DNA of 64,000 nt from Labia minor (GCA_963082975.1 OY720344.1:7613580-7677579), one strand, 5' to 3'. Positions 1 to 11,320 are shown, counted from the stretch's first letter. Numbers and translations are program-made. Notes: a model not told the origin generated them from the sequence alone.

Positions 1-236
1 TTTATAACATCAAAAACATCAAAATCTCAACATCGAAAATTGAATTGCTGAAAGTACCAGAATTAATTTTTTAACACTGGAAATCTCACGCGCCAACACG
101 TGACGTGGTGCCATCAAAAAAGAGCCAAACTTTCGCTGTTTTAATAAATATTATTTATTAATTTTAATTTATAATTGAATTAATTTAATTTAATTTAAAT
201 TAATATATGTTATTTAATCCAATTCAAATTTGCGAG
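1..236 (+). mobile_element. Family A Helentron/HINE-like element, rearranged partial copy (A1)
   Basis: This segment matches the distal half of the family A repeat seen in full elsewhere in the window: the GCGCCAACACGTGACGTGG block, the run of AATTTAATTT units and the CAATTCAAATTTGCGAGAT block that holds the subterminal inverted repeat. The first 50 bases (AACATCAAAATCTCAACATC) come from the opposite end of the element in inverted orientation, so the copy is rearranged. The terminal palindrome is absent and the left side runs off the window. Family membership is seen directly; the Helentron classification is inferred. Confidence 0.65.
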
Positions 237-660
237 ATATGCTGAATATGCTTTTAAATAAAAAAATTTCAAGAAAGTAATTGGAATTATTAATATTAAG
301 AATCAATAAATAAATTTATTAAATATACATTTAAACATGTAAATTAATCTATATATAAATTTAATAAATATTCAAACAATAATTGAAACAATATAAATAA
401 AACGATTCAATATTTTACTTACATTGTGATTTATATTTTTATTTTTATTACAACTATTATTATGGGTATGTTATTTTTGGCATTTTAAAAAAAAATTAAA
501 AATATTAATAAAATTTATCAAAATAATAAGTTGAAAAGATTTCCAATTATTTTTATTTATTTATTGTAAATTTTTCAATGTAACCATGGTAACCATAAAT
601 AGACTTTTACCAAAATATTACTATTTAAATTAATTTTGGATAAATTAATTTTGGATTTAA
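237..660. other. AT-rich stretch without recognisable features
   Basis: Nothing beyond A/T runs and short near-direct repeats such as AAATTAATTTTGGAT, duplicated near its right end. Confidence 0.5.
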
Positions 661-664
661 CTAC

Positions 665-800
665 ACTAAAACCTTCCCTGGGACGCCCACAACAATCCCT
701 GAAAGTTTCATCGCAATCGGACGGGTAGTTTTTGAGTATTTGACAGACACACACACATACAGACAGACATATATATATATATTCATACACATCGTATTTT
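665..800. repeat. Fragment of a dispersed repeat with GACAGAC-microsatellite core
   Basis: The core CTGAAAGTTTCATCGCAATC, then a TTTTTGAG block, then GACAGACACACACACA and a TA run, resembles the arrangement inside families A, B and G (a 'tttcat..aatc..g' segment followed by GACAGAC and a microsatellite). No termini can be recognised. It is probably a decayed relative of those elements. Confidence 0.4.
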
Positions 801-884
801 TAATATTTTTGTAATAATAATCAGTTTGCTGAAAAAAATAATTATGAATTTTATATATATATATATATATACGTATATAAATTT

Positions 885-984
885 CATTTTTCTCGTGAAG
901 TTGGTGCGCATTCCGTCTGCTTTCAAATTTCTTACGCACAAGTTTTCACTTCTGTCGGCCAGTCCCACGACTGCCAATTCGACT
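885..984 (-). repeat. Family D repeat fragment (D1)
   Basis: The block CAGTCGTGGGACTGGCCGAC followed by AGAAGTGAAAACTT, read on the minus strand, reappears on the plus strand at about 11,786-11,870. The two copies agree over roughly 100 bp, including the CGTAAGAAATTT and CGAATTTC-type blocks. The fragment abuts the family C fragment that starts at about 985, so this looks like one insertion beside another. Confidence 0.6.
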
Positions 985-1140
985 TTTTTTTAATTTTCAT
1001 ATATCAAACCGAACTGAAAAAAAAAATTAGAAAATTAGTGAAGCCCTCTTCTGGCCAAATAATAAAACATGGTAGCTAAATGTTAATGAATTTTAATTAT
1101 TTTTATCTCGCAAACTAGAAATATTGTATAAGGATAGTTA
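985..1140. repeat. Half of a family C foldback element (C1)
   Basis: The segment containing AACTGAAAAAAAAAATTAGA, the block GCCCTCTTCTGGCC, AATAAAACATGGTA and the block TTTATCTCGCAAACTAG matches, in the same order, the inner right half of the 540-bp foldback at 52,795-53,338. The matching left arm is missing, so only half of the hairpin is present. Confidence 0.6.
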
Positions 1141-2004
1141 TTTTGTAATTAAAAAAGGAATCCATGGGCAAATAAAAAAAGGTTATGAAAAAAACTAGAC
1201 TTCTTACCGTTTGAATAATAATTATTAAGTCATTAACTCTTAATTTACTAATATCGTAGATATGCAATTTAATTATAGATTATAATAAAATAAAAATATC
1301 CAAGTTCAATTGTAATATCGAATCTTTTTTCCTCTCTATTTGATAATCAATAAGACGAGTGAAGCAACTTGATTCAAAGGGGAGCTCAAGATTAATAATA
1401 CAATTTGGCAGAACGTGACAAGATGTATCGAATGGCTGGCTCCTTGTTCGGAATAAAAGGGCCAGCTCTCCCCATTTGGCTTGGCATGGAAAACCTCTCG
1501 GTTCGTTAAGGATAAAGAAATTCGCCAAGATCTCTCTCTCTCTCTCTCTACTATTTTTTTTCTTGCTCTATTCTAAATTTGAAAAATTTCAATTTATAAT
1601 TTTTAAAAAAATCAACCTTAAAGGGTCATTACACATTAAATTTAATATATATAAATTTTCAATAGTATGTGGTTTTATTTATTAAAATATAGATATGTTT
1701 AAATTTTTAATTCAATTAATTGGTGTTTTTAATGTTTTTACTTCATCTCACTTTATTTTTATATTATATTTTTTAAATAAATCAAAATTGTTGTTTAATA
1801 TGAATGTTAATTCAAATTGTTGAAAAGATAATCTAGTTATACAAATTAGATGGAACAACATAATTATTATTATTATTTAATTTTAGAAACAAATTAAGAA
1901 ATAATCAAAATATATTAATTATTTTATTTTTATCTATATTGATAACATTTCAATATTTCAATATTTTCACATTTCTAATTTATTTATATATCCTTATTTT
2001 TTCA

Positions 2005-2185
2005 ATCTATCTATCTCTGTGGCTCTACAGAACTCGAAAGTTCTTGGCCGCAGCAACCACATACCTCAAAGTATCCCTTTCCTGAGCAATAACCATCCAA
2101 CTCCTACCTTCTCCAATCTCTCTCTTCCTACATTGTTCACCCACCGCGTCCTTGGTCTTACTTACAACCCACTCGGTCTCCCCAC
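2005..2185 (-). pseudogene. LINE ORF2 3' end (C-terminus plus tail), decayed copy 1
   Basis: Read on the minus strand this translates to a 3' end of a LINE reverse-transcriptase ORF: a WVNNV-like segment, then after one frame shift a segment reading SWMVIAQERDT, then VVAAAKNFRVL and a stop. Directly after the stop comes AGCCACAGAGATAGATAG, a GATA-type tail. The same end, with the same tail, appears at about 57,680. A stop codon almost touching a short tandem tail is typical of RTE-like LINEs, but the clade is not certain. Only about 180 bp survive. Confidence 0.65.
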
Positions 2186-2431
2186 CAATATATATTTTCG
2201 ACATTTATTTTTTCAAAATTTTATTTAAAAATTTGCTTGGCAGTACCCCGGAAAATTTGGTTCAATTCTTCTTATAGGGGTTTTGTGATTCTAATTATGT
2301 TGAATGATTGAGAAAAATGATCGATAATGTTATATCTTTTTTCTTTCAAATGCTTTAGAACCAAAAATAAAATAGTAATAATAATAATAATAGTAAAAAT
2401 CTATATTTAGTTATCTTTTTGAAATAATTCT

Positions 2432-2434
<3 letters not shown>

Positions 2435-2474
<40 letters not shown>
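2435..2474. repeat. (AT)n microsatellite
   Basis: Uninterrupted AT dinucleotide run of about 20 units. Confidence 0.95.
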
Positions 2475-2476
<2 letters not shown>

Positions 2477-2559
2477 CTATAATATGAAAATATAAAATAA
2501 AATAAATTGATAAAAATATGTTATATCTCTCTTGACTGAGTCATAAAAATATAAATTTT

Positions 2560-2970
2560 CTCTCCTCCTATCCTACCACCCCCTCCCCCCCCGCTTTTTT
2601 CTTTTTCGTTTTATATTGATTCATATTTTCTTTCTTTCTTTCTTTTTCTTTTTTTTTAGTAAAAGGTTCAGGTAATAAAATACAAAAAATTGGATTTTTT
2701 TTTTAGAAACAAAATGAAAAAAAGTGTTCCCTCTCTTTAAGTCAGTGAAATATTGGGCATAATTTGATAACGTGAAGAGTCGTCGCCCCGGAGACCTCCC
2801 AACCACCTCCCTCATTCGTTCATATTGCCAATGGTGGTTAAGGTGTGTGTATGTAAGAGGAGTAGTCTGAGATGAGTTGCGTGGAGGATGAGTGAGAATG
2901 AAAAAGGAAATAAAAATAAGAAGACATCATCGAGAATTTTATGTTTATCTCGGGGATGAAGGTGCCAAAA
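2560..2970. other. Non-repetitive segment with C-run and T-run
   Basis: It holds a C-rich run (about 2578-2592), TTTC repeats and, at 2740-2960, a GC-richer purine-rich strand (GTGTGTATGTAAGAGG, GAATGAAAAAGG). There is no convincing coding potential on either strand and no internal repeat match in the window. Confidence 0.35.
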
Positions 2971-3654
2971 GGAGAGACAATAAATACTTAAAAAAAAGTA
3001 AGAAAAAAGTTATGAAAAACAAACCGTTATTTTAATTCAAATATACTTTCATTTAAATTTTTTTTTCTTTTAATTTATCACTAACTTATATATATATATA
3101 AATTACAAACGAATATGTGATCATTTATTAATCAATTTATTAAGTTGATAAAGTTAATAAATATAGATATATTTTAAATCATTTTATTTTTTCAAAAATA
3201 TATATGAAATTTATTTAAAATTTTAGGACATTAACATTAAAAAAATAATATGTAGATTTGAACAAAATTTTGTTCATAAATTTTTGAGTTAAATTATATA
3301 TTGTCGTATATAAAATATAAGGGGGTTGGTATTTTATAAGAAAAAATGGATTATAAAATAAGTTTAATTAATTGGTAGCACTCTGGATTGAATTTTGCAT
3401 ACTTAAAAGGGTTATTGAATCCGCGTAGGTTGATATGGGAAATAATAAGATTGAATAGGTTCAATTTGAAATGCTTATATAAAATTATAACAAATTATTT
3501 ATTTAATAAAACTAGGAGACTTAAATTTACAAAATAGATAATAATGAAATTAATATAAAATAGAACATATTGAAAGGTACCGTAAAATATAAATATAAAT
3601 TAAAAGAAATTTAATTTATATTTTAGCAATTGCAATTATAATTAATTATTAATT

Positions 3655-3963
3655 ATGAAAGTGTTATCACTTAGCATGAAAGAAAGGAATGGAGAGTTCA
3701 TTGGAGACTTGAGTCCTGATTGTCTTCCTGCGGATTTAACTGGAACATCTATTGTGCAGCAACATTTCTCAAAAAGGGGTTGTGTATGATGTCCTTCCTG
3801 CAGGGATATGTATGTCTCCCTCCAATGCCTGATCAAGACTAACTCAAATATCATTTTCACCAATAATGAAACCTTTCCCCCACTTTGAACACATGGATGG
3901 GTCCCTGTACATGTGCAGACAACATGTCCCATGACCAATCGTCTTTTTCTTAAATTTAGCACG
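3655..3963 (-). pseudogene. Possible degraded C2H2 zinc-finger fragment
   Basis: Two minus-strand frames carry zinc-finger-like text. One reads HMYRDPSMCSKWGKGF, which lines up with the C2H2 linker plus finger start HTGEKPYxCSxCGKGF, with the second cysteine replaced by tryptophan and an in-frame stop soon after. A second frame is open for 106 codons and contains VVCTCTGTHPCVQSGG and EGHHTQPLFEKC. Base composition is clearly higher in GC than the neighbours. No intact C2H2 finger exists. I infer a decayed zinc-finger exon or retrocopy; chance resemblance is possible. Confidence 0.3.
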
Positions 3964-4359
3964 TGTTCAAAAATGAAAGTTCTAGCTTTCTCACCCTTAT
4001 ATACATAAAAACTGTATTTTTTAGGATTATATATTACAATATATATACTAATTATTCTAATTTAAGATGTTGATTTTTATTATATTTTAAGAGGTAGATC
4101 ATGAAATCTATCACTGTTTCTTCACTATTAATTCAATATGTGTTAATAATACTTATTTTGGTCTCCATTTTAATAATTACAATCATATTTATTCAAACAT
4201 TCTTTCTCGATATTCACTATCAAAAATACGTAATATCACCCAGTGATGTAATGTAATATAGGTACATACATACCATATACTCTGATATAATATATTATAA
4301 TTTATTTCTAATTAAAAGAAAAAAAATGTTATTTTAGTTTTCAAATCGTGTCCTGATGT

Positions 4360-4560
4360 CAAATCTTGCAAGAAGAATTTTACCCACTTCCCAATGTTCG
4401 AATGAACTGAAATTTTGCATACATATGTAACTCCGATGACAATGCAATATTCAAGTTCATCCCTGGTCATAGGTGACCTCGGATGAATTATTAATTAATG
4501 AATAAATTAATTAATTCTTAACACTATAACCTGAAATCATAAACCGGGCGAAATTTCTCT
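4360..4560. repeat. Decayed dispersed-repeat-like segment
   Basis: It contains ACTGAAATTTTGCATACATA, AACTCCGATGACAATGC and TAACCTGAAATCATAAACCG. The style resembles cores of other arthropod dispersed repeats, but no second copy is obvious within this window and no termini are visible. Confidence 0.25.
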
Positions 4561-4584
4561 AAAAATTAGGAAATATAATAAATA

Positions 4585-4965
4585 TAAAAAAAAGACTTTT
4601 TAAAAACACGCTTTTGTTTAAATTCACTAGAAAGGAGAAATTAATTTCTCCACACAAACCACGATTTCCTTACAATTAATCATATCTAAAAAATTAAAGT
4701 GTGGGCGCCAAACATGCAGGGAAAGGAAAAGAATACGAAGGATATTTCATTGTATATGCTCAATCCTTTCTGTTTTTTTTTTTCTTTTTCCACTATACTT
4801 GATAACTATGTCTATTTGAAGTAGAATTTGCGTTTTTCCCTGTATGTTTGGCGACCACGCTTTCATATGATTAATTGGAAGGAAATCGTGGTCTGTGTAG
4901 AAAAATTATTTTCTCCTTTTAATGTATTTAAATAAAAGCATGTTTTTAAAAGTTTTTTTTTATAT
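4585..4965. mobile_element. Foldback (long inverted repeat) element
   Basis: Two arms of about 130-145 bp face each other around a roughly 95-bp AT-rich loop. Left-arm blocks TTTAAAAACACGCTTTTGTT, CACGATTTCCTTACAATTAA and GGCGCCAAACATGCAGGGAA all recur in inverted form on the right, with some 10-15 percent mismatches by eye. There is no coding capacity. It is a MITE or foldback element that has been in place for some time. Target duplications could not be identified with confidence in the A/T-rich flanks. Confidence 0.75.
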
Positions 4966-5379
4966 TTTTTTTATTTTAAATCTTACATAATATATTAAGT
5001 TTTAAATTAAGATTTTTAAATTAAAAAACTCTTTAAATAAATTTAACAAAAATTTTATAAATACTTCAATTAAATTTAATTAATGGAAATTCATTAATAG
5101 AAAAATGTTTCTAATGTTATTAAAGTGAATATGATTTGTCCAATGACAGGATATTGATAAATCGATGGTTAATACTTTTCTATTTAACTTACCATACAGG
5201 ATAATTATTAATGGAAATGTGAAATATGGTAAAAGAGAATCGAGACAACACGTAAATTAAAGCAGTTAAAAAAAAGGGGACGTTGAAATAGTATTACAAG
5301 GGATGTTTAACCGAGAAACCCAGTTTCAATAATAATATAAAAATAAAAAAAAAATGAAGGCATAAAGAACAAATTGGCA

Positions 5380-5850
5380 AGTGTTTTGTTTTTGTTGCCG
5401 CTCATTAGGGATGCCCCGCAAACACAGTTATGCAAAAGCCTGAGGGCGGTGTAGTAACCCCTCCCACTTACTACTTACTTCGTCGGTCGGCGCGAGTATT
5501 ACGGCGCCAACCCCCAATTTAATTATGACGTCATCAAGTTGTGACGTCACAGCTTGTAGAGAGAGAAAGAGAAATTCTCAGTGTAGCTACGACAAACTTT
5601 AACCCTCACTCAAAGAGACGCGACCCCAGAAAGGCAGATGAGAAAAGAAGAACGAAAAAAAGAAAGAGAGAAGGAGTGAGTGAGTAAAAAGTAAGCGGCA
5701 AGCGGAAGAAGAGTGCCCTCCCTCCCTTTAATCAACACTCAAGCATTAAATGGCCGTTTTCTTTTCGTGAATATGCGTAGGTGTCTCTGAGTGGGAAGGG
5801 GGGGGGGGAGAAGGAATGAAATTATCCAGACCTCTTTCTCTTAGTTGATA
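5380..5850. promoter_or_regulatory. GC-rich non-repetitive island with two CRE (TGACGTCA) sites
   Basis: This is one of the most GC-rich unique stretches in the window. It has GTCGGTCGGCGCGAGTATTA, a CGGCGCC block and two perfect CREB/ATF-type palindromes, TGACGTCA at 5526-5533 and 5542-5549, 16 bp apart. GA-rich sequence (AGAGAGAGAAAGAGAAA) follows, then a G-run near 5799-5810. No long ORF is present. It could be a promoter or enhancer. The CRE pair and its flank (CACAGC on the right) resemble the paired sites inside family B elements, so part may derive from such a repeat. Confidence 0.4.
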
Positions 5851-6214
5851 GGTCATGGAAACAAAGTTGATGTAGGACAGGGATATCACCCCCCTTAGCC
5901 ACTTTTAACAAACTTTTTATTTTTTTTTTATTCTTTGATTTATACGCTAGTAATTAGTAATACTAAATTTAATTTTCATTGAATCCATATATTAAACAAA
6001 ATAGATAAAAAGTGATTTATCTATTTTATAATTTTGGTAAATAAAATTAAAATGAATCCTACATTTTGATATTTTAATTTAAATGTTGATTTCATATTTT
6101 CTACTTCTAAAACTATTCCTAATATTTATTAATCTATTAATTATATAAATCTCTCTCACTCTTTCAAAGTACTACTTGAATTCGAAATATATTACTAGGC
6201 ACTTGTTCTATAGT

Positions 6215-6600
6215 TCTATATATCATAGTTCCTGGTTCACCGAACCTCCGCTCGGCCATTAAAAAAAAATTATTCCTTATTTTCGGGTTTGGCTGCTAAT
6301 TAATAAATTCGTAATTTAATTACAAAATATTATTAAAATAAATATTTTTAATTTTATTTTATTTATAATATTTTGTATTTAAGGAAGCGCTGTCTGACGT
6401 AGTTGCTGTAATCATTTTAAATTTCCATATTGTAAATTAAGAAAAAACTAATAGAGAAGCTTTTTCCCGAGGCTGAAACGAATACAGATCGATTTTTCTT
6501 TATAAATCTATGGTGTGAATTTCAAAAAAATCCTTAGAGACCGGTTTAATATCTCAAAAATACAAATATATATATATATATATATACACTTTTTGCTAGT
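6215..6600. mobile_element. Family E repeat, copy E1
   Basis: It starts with an imperfect palindrome (GGTTCACCGAACCTCCGCTC) followed by a TTTGGCTGCTAATTAATA block. The middle contains AAATATTTTTAATTTTATTT and GGAAGCGCTGTCTGACGTAG, which recur near 48,535-48,615. The last third (GGTGTGAATTTCAAAAAAAT) recurs at 12,950-13,030. The left part matches the twin hairpins at 11,420-11,540. Likely a non-autonomous element; its exact ends are uncertain. Confidence 0.55.
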
Positions 6601-6902
6601 ATAATCATTCTTATCTTATTTAAATGTCTAATACACAAATTGAAGAGAATTCAATAAGAAAATCAATTTTCTTTGAGATTTAATAAAACTCAAAAAAATA
6701 TTATATTTACTATGTGATTATAATTTTCCTAATAAGAGAATTCTAAAAGAGAAAACGATACAAAAGATAAAAATAAAAATATAATATATTGACAAAATTG
6801 AAAATATTTGTTCAAATTCGTCATTTTAATTTGAAAATTTTTTTTAGATAATAATTTTTCATAACTTTTTTCGATATTTCAAATTTGATACAATCTTGAT
6901 AT

Positions 6903-6906
<4 letters not shown>

Positions 6907-6969
<63 letters not shown>
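6907..6969. repeat. Long (AT)n microsatellite
   Basis: About 31 uninterrupted AT units, the longest pure dinucleotide run in the window. Confidence 0.95.
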
Positions 6970-6972
<3 letters not shown>

Positions 6973-7164
6973 TGACACACACTGCCACTTGGAAAATACC
7001 TACGGTTGGCATTTGCGTCCCATCTATCTTTTTTTATGTCGGGGACTGTAAAATATTGCGCCCGCATGTGTCACCAAAGGTATATGCTATATGCAATGGA
7101 TTCATGCGCACACACGAATATAAGTATATAGACAGGGTACGGATATTGAACATTATTTGAATTT

Positions 7165-7199
7165 GTCGTCGTCGTCGTCGTCGTCGTCGACGTCGTCGT
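7165..7199. repeat. (GTC)n microsatellite
   Basis: A GTC trinucleotide run with one GAC interruption; unusually GC-rich for this window. Confidence 0.9.
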
Positions 7200-7560
7200 T
7201 TCAGGCTTTATATATATATAGATATATATATCAGAAGCGATGAAAGATGTAAGAAAAAATATAGAAAGGAATAGAAAGGAAAGAGATGAGAAAGGAGAGA
7301 AAAAGGAGAGAAAATGTGAATAAATGTGATGATGTATTGGCATAGTGTTTGTATGGGAGAACGTTGGCTGTTGGCTGTGAGTAACTCGGATACACTAAAA
7401 TTGAATTTAAATTCATGGAAAGCGAAGGGAGTGTGGGTGGATGTGTCTGTGTGTGGATAGATGGATGGATGGAGAAAAAAATGATAATAAAAAATAATAA
7501 TAATAATAATAATAATAATTGAAGAAGAAAATATAGAGCTTAAAAAAAACCGTCCGTCAC
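7200..7560. other. Purine-rich strand segment with AAT repeat
   Basis: The plus strand is strongly purine-rich (AGAAAGGAATAGAAAGGAAA, then GGATAGATGGATGGATGGAG) and ends in an (AAT)n run at about 7492-7519. The long minus-strand frames here encode only Ser/Ile/Phe/His-rich simple sequence and are not credible genes. Confidence 0.5.
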
Positions 7561-7964
7561 TTGTTAGTATTATAATAAATAATTTTAGTAGTATTATATA
7601 TAATAATCCCATCAACAAATAAAATAAATTTTAATGAAATAAATAAATAAATAATAATCATTAAAAAAATAAATTGAAACATTGATTAGTATTTCTATTT
7701 AATGATTAATTAATTCTTTTTCAAATAAATCTATTAACAATATATAATAAATTTAATAATCATTGAAATTCAAATCTTTCAAAAAATAAAAAAAAAACTA
7801 AATGGAGAACAATTCCGAACAAATACACAAGTACTACGTAGGTACTACATATAATATGTTGAATAGAATAGAGATGGCTTAGGTTGGGGATAGTTGGAGA
7901 AATGTATTTGCTGCAATCCAACTAATACTAGAACTAAAGACATAGATAAATAGATATCTTTGTG

Positions 7965-8085
7965 ATACTACTGAACTTGAAAGTTTTTTGGCCACAACAA
8001 CTACACTCCTCTAAAACTTTCTTATCCTGAACAACTTCCATCCATCCAAGCAAGCATCCTTGTTCTTTTATCTTTCTTATGTAAC
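7965..8085 (-). pseudogene. LINE 3' end, highly decayed copy 3
   Basis: ACTGAACTTGAAAGTTTTTT followed by GGCCACAACAACTACACTCC aligns with the 3' ends at 2016 and 57,695 (CTGAACTTGAAAGTCTTGGC..GCAACCACAT). The adjacent AGATAAATAGATATC is probably the eroded GATA tail. No frame remains open. All three copies in the window point the same way. Confidence 0.5.
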
Positions 8086-8143
8086 GATCTTTAATTATTT
8101 TTTTTTTCTTTATATTTATTTTTCATTTTGATATTGTATAAAA

Positions 8144-9315
8144 CAGGAATGGCTTTTTGAATGTGCGTGTCACAAAATTATATAAAATTTTTTTGAAGTA
8201 ACTAACGTGCCACAAAATTGTTATGATTATTTTTTCTCCACCACCTGTACCTCTTTTAGCGTTAATAATTATATAATCGAATATTTTTGTATAACGTCTA
8301 GCTATCTTGTATAAAAGTGTTATAATTTTAAATATTAAACTTTATACCAAAAAAATAAAATGTTTATTAAAAAATTTGGATTTTATTTGTGGTAAAAATA
8401 TAATAATAATTATAATAAAAATAAAAATTGTCTTATTACTATCTCGCCAGAGATAGTATTGCGATCACGAAAATTTCGATGTTTTTATACGCTTTGAAGG
8501 TTCCTAAATCATTTTCACTAAGGTTGAGAAAAATGTCTGTGTGTGTGTATGTATGTGACCAAGATTAAGCAAAAACGGATTGAGCTAGAATGATGAAATT
8601 TGGTACATAGTTTTCTATCAACTTTTGAAAGAAATGTAGCTCAACCGGAAGAGGGTCATTATCTACGTTTTGATTTTTTTTCTTCTAAAGTGACCGTAAA
8701 AATAAAGATATATGATTGATGATTTTTCACATGATTAATAATTGTATAAAACTGCTATATATAGAATTTCATCTTGATTGAATAGCTGAAAGTACAAGAA
8801 TTAATTTTTTAACAAATCTCACGCGCCAAGACGTGACGTGGTGTCATCAACAAAGAGCCAAACATGCGCTGGTTTAATAAATATTATTTATTAATTTTAA
8901 TTTATAATTTAATTAATTTAATTTAATTTAAATTAATATATGTTATTTAATCCAATTCAAATTTGCGAGAGAGTCGAGAGGAGACACTCCAGATTTTTAT
9001 TATTTTATTTTTATTGCAAGGAAATTATTTATTTTGATTTTAAATTATTCTCGTATGAACTCATTATATTATTATTATTATTTTTTATTATATTATTTAA
9101 CTGAATTTAAGGCAAATTCACATTTTGATATTTTTAAAAGAAATCCTTCTTGTGTTTTATTATCCTAATATTTTCTTTCTATCTCAGATGATATTCAAAT
9201 ATTTCAGAAATTATTAGCATATCATCACAATGAAAAAAGTTATAATTATTAAAAAAATAATCTTGCCTTTGTGTCTGCCTTCAAAATTTTCATACGTGCC
9301 ACATATGGTTTGAAA
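8144..9315. mobile_element. Family F hAT-type element, decayed copy F1, interrupted by A2
   Basis: The left part (TGTCACAAAATTATATAAAA, TGAAGTAACTAACGTGCCAC, TATAAAAGTGTTATAATTTT) and the right part (ATTATTAAAAAAATAATCTT, CATACGTGCCACATATGG) match the complete-ended element at 31,633-32,699. The left tip CAGGAATGGC fits that family's CAGGGATGGC terminus; the right tip has decayed. A family A element sits inside it: sequence resumes after 8993 with TATTTTTATTGCAAGGAAAT, matching the uninterrupted copy. No transposase frame remains. Confidence 0.65.
8438..8993 (+). mobile_element. Family A Helentron/HINE-like element, complete-ended copy (A2)
   Basis: The left tip is ACTATCTCGC, extended into the hairpin ACTATCTCgccaGAGATAGT. 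The right end has the same inverted repeat in a subterminal position followed by the short palindrome GGAGacaCTCC. Between them lie a GT microsatellite after AAAAATGTCTG, the block GAGCTAGAATGATGAAATTT and the GCGCCAAGACGTGACGTGG block. It is about 556 bp and non-coding. The asymmetric inverted repeats with a terminal palindrome match the plan known for Helentron-associated elements; this class assignment is inference. It interrupts family F element F1. Confidence 0.7.
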
Positions 9316-9599
9316 ACATATGTATATGTAGCCATTTGAACAATTTTAAAAACAATCAAATTTAAAATAAAATTTAATTTTTAATTCAAATCACGAATAT
9401 ATTTTCAAAGATGATTTATTATTATATATTATCAAAATAAAAATTAAAATTTAAAATTATGAGAGATGAGAAAAGTTTTACAATTTTTTATTAAAGTACA
9501 TTTTATAATCGATTAAATAATTATAATTAAACAAGTTACCAAAAAAGGTAGTAAAATAAATAAATAAATAAATAAATGAAACACCTTTAACGGTTAACC

Positions 9600-10200
9600 T
9601 AATATTTTTTTTCTTTCTCTCTCTCTCTCTCTCTTTCTTACATTCTCTTTTGAGGGAGTCAGTTGAATAGGAGAGAAGATTGTGAATAAATTAATTTCCT
9701 GTTGAATTCATTTTTTTTTTTTGCTTCTTTACTTTCGTGGTATTTTGATAATGGATGATCTGGTCGTTGTTTTCGATGTGCATTGAGAAGGAGAAAGAGA
9801 GAGGAGAAAAATCGTTATCCTTTCTACGACCCTTTTTTTTTTTATTTTATTTTCAAAGAAATACATGACTTGGCAAATTTGTAATGTCACCCTTGGAACA
9901 TATCTTCTCCCTGGATGGATAGATCCATCGACAGGACGACCGCCTTATTGATATTTCCTGAGCACTGTTCACTGCCCCCGCCCTCCACAACGCCCGTTCC
10001 TCCCCACTCTTCAGGGACGAAGGGCGAATGGAGAGAAAAAAAAAACACCCTCTGGCCCCGCCCCTCACATATATTCATTTGCCTTTTCAATTGAAACGAA
10101 TTGAATGGAACCTTCAGTCGGCCAGGCAACAAAACACAAAACCAGTGGACAAACTTAAACTCTCTGCTTCCAAGATGCTTCAACTTATTTCACACGAATC
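9600..10200. promoter_or_regulatory. GC-richer unique island after a (TC)n run
   Basis: After a CT run near 9617-9637 the sequence is unusually complex: CTGGATGGATAGATCCATCG, GCACTGTTCACTGCCCCCGC, CTCTGGCCCCGCCCCTCACA (an SP1-like GGGGCGGGG box on the minus strand) and GTCGGCCAGGCAACAAAAC. Open frames of 61-98 codons exist on both strands but none has recognisable domains. It may be a conserved non-coding element or an unrecognised exon. Confidence 0.3.
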
Positions 10201-10204
10201 AAAA

Positions 10205-10668
10205 AAAAAATGAGCTGTGGCCAGGCCTAGAACCGACCAGAATAAAGTATAAAAAAAAAATATTTTTAAAACTTGAATTAAAATTACTAAATTATATTAT
10301 CTTGGTTTTTATTTTTAGTTTAATTACTCAATTATTAATTACTACTTTATTTTAAGTGAAATGTTTTCCGACAATGAATATAAAATTAATACTTTGTAAA
10401 CTACCACTTCCGGTTTCCGGATATATACCAAAAGTTGATGAATTCATGTTACTGATGCATTAAGTAAATATACCAAATTTTATCAAAATCCTTTGAGCCG
10501 TTCAAGCTGTACATTTGTATACGGACACTCAATGGACAGACTGACAGACATTAAGTTAAAAATATTTTTTTTCTGTTAACAAAATGCATGATTCGTGGAG
10601 ATATGTAAAAATCCCCACATGTGTAATTTGGTGTGAAAATACATTCTCTTCCTATAGTCAGTAAAAAA
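10205..10668 (-). mobile_element. Family B Helentron/HINE-like element, copy B1
   Basis: Left end: GAGCTGTGGCCAGGCCTAGA, the palindrome-bearing terminus, next to a decayed ACCGACC inverted repeat. The core has ACTACCACTTCCGGTTTCCG, GAGCCGTTCAAGCTGTACA, a GGACAGACTGACAGACA stretch and ATGCATGATTCGTGGAGATA. The right tip, expected as CGGTCGGTAAAAA, is eroded to CAGTAAAAAAA. It is closest to copy B3 and shares that copy's different left third. Non-coding. Confidence 0.65.
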
Positions 10669-11099
10669 ATTTAGACAAAAATAATACTTTTTTTATGAAA
10701 TATATTTTATGAATAAAAATTGTTAATATAATTTTTTTGTTTTCAGTAAATTTATTTCTGAATAGAAAAGAATTTTGGTAAATATTTTATTTTTTAAAGA
10801 AGAAAACTTTTAAATTTCAATTTTCAATCCACTTTACTCAAAAAATTGAAAATGGAGAATAAAGATAAATAACCATAGACGATTAATAGAATTATTACAT
10901 ATTTGTAAAATTTGATTAATATTTTTGTTAGTTGAATATTTAAAATAAAAAAACGAAAAATTTTGATGTTTATTAAAAATATCAGAATTATAATGCTAGA
11001 CAAAAAAAGGCAATATTTAAACTGATTTTAATGATTCCATTCTTGAACATCCCTTGTTTAAACAATATTCAGGAAATGTAGAATAAAAATGTAAATAAT

Positions 11100-11320
11100 A
11101 TTGATCGATTGAACGTCTGCCATGTCCACCATCAATTGTGGTTGTGTGTGGTCTGGAAATTCCCCCCTGAAAACAAAAAAAAAACCCAACAACTTAATAA
11201 TCATCATCGATACGTTTTTAACTATGAAAATGCAATTCTTCCGTAAACAAGACATTTCCTGTCATAATTTGGGATTATTATTTATCAAACGAACCTCCAT
11301 CAGCATAACCTAACCAGATC
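11100..11320. other. Short GC-richer unique segment
   Basis: GTCTGCCATGTCCACCATCA and TGTCATAATTTGGGATTATT lie here. Two short frames on opposite strands overlap, and neither shows a recognisable domain. I see no repeat match in the window. Confidence 0.25.

Noticed and set aside
7208-7618. 136-codon and overlapping minus-strand frames
   Set aside because: They are made of Ser/Ile/Phe/Leu runs from purine-rich strand and AAT repeats, and several frames overlap over the same bases.
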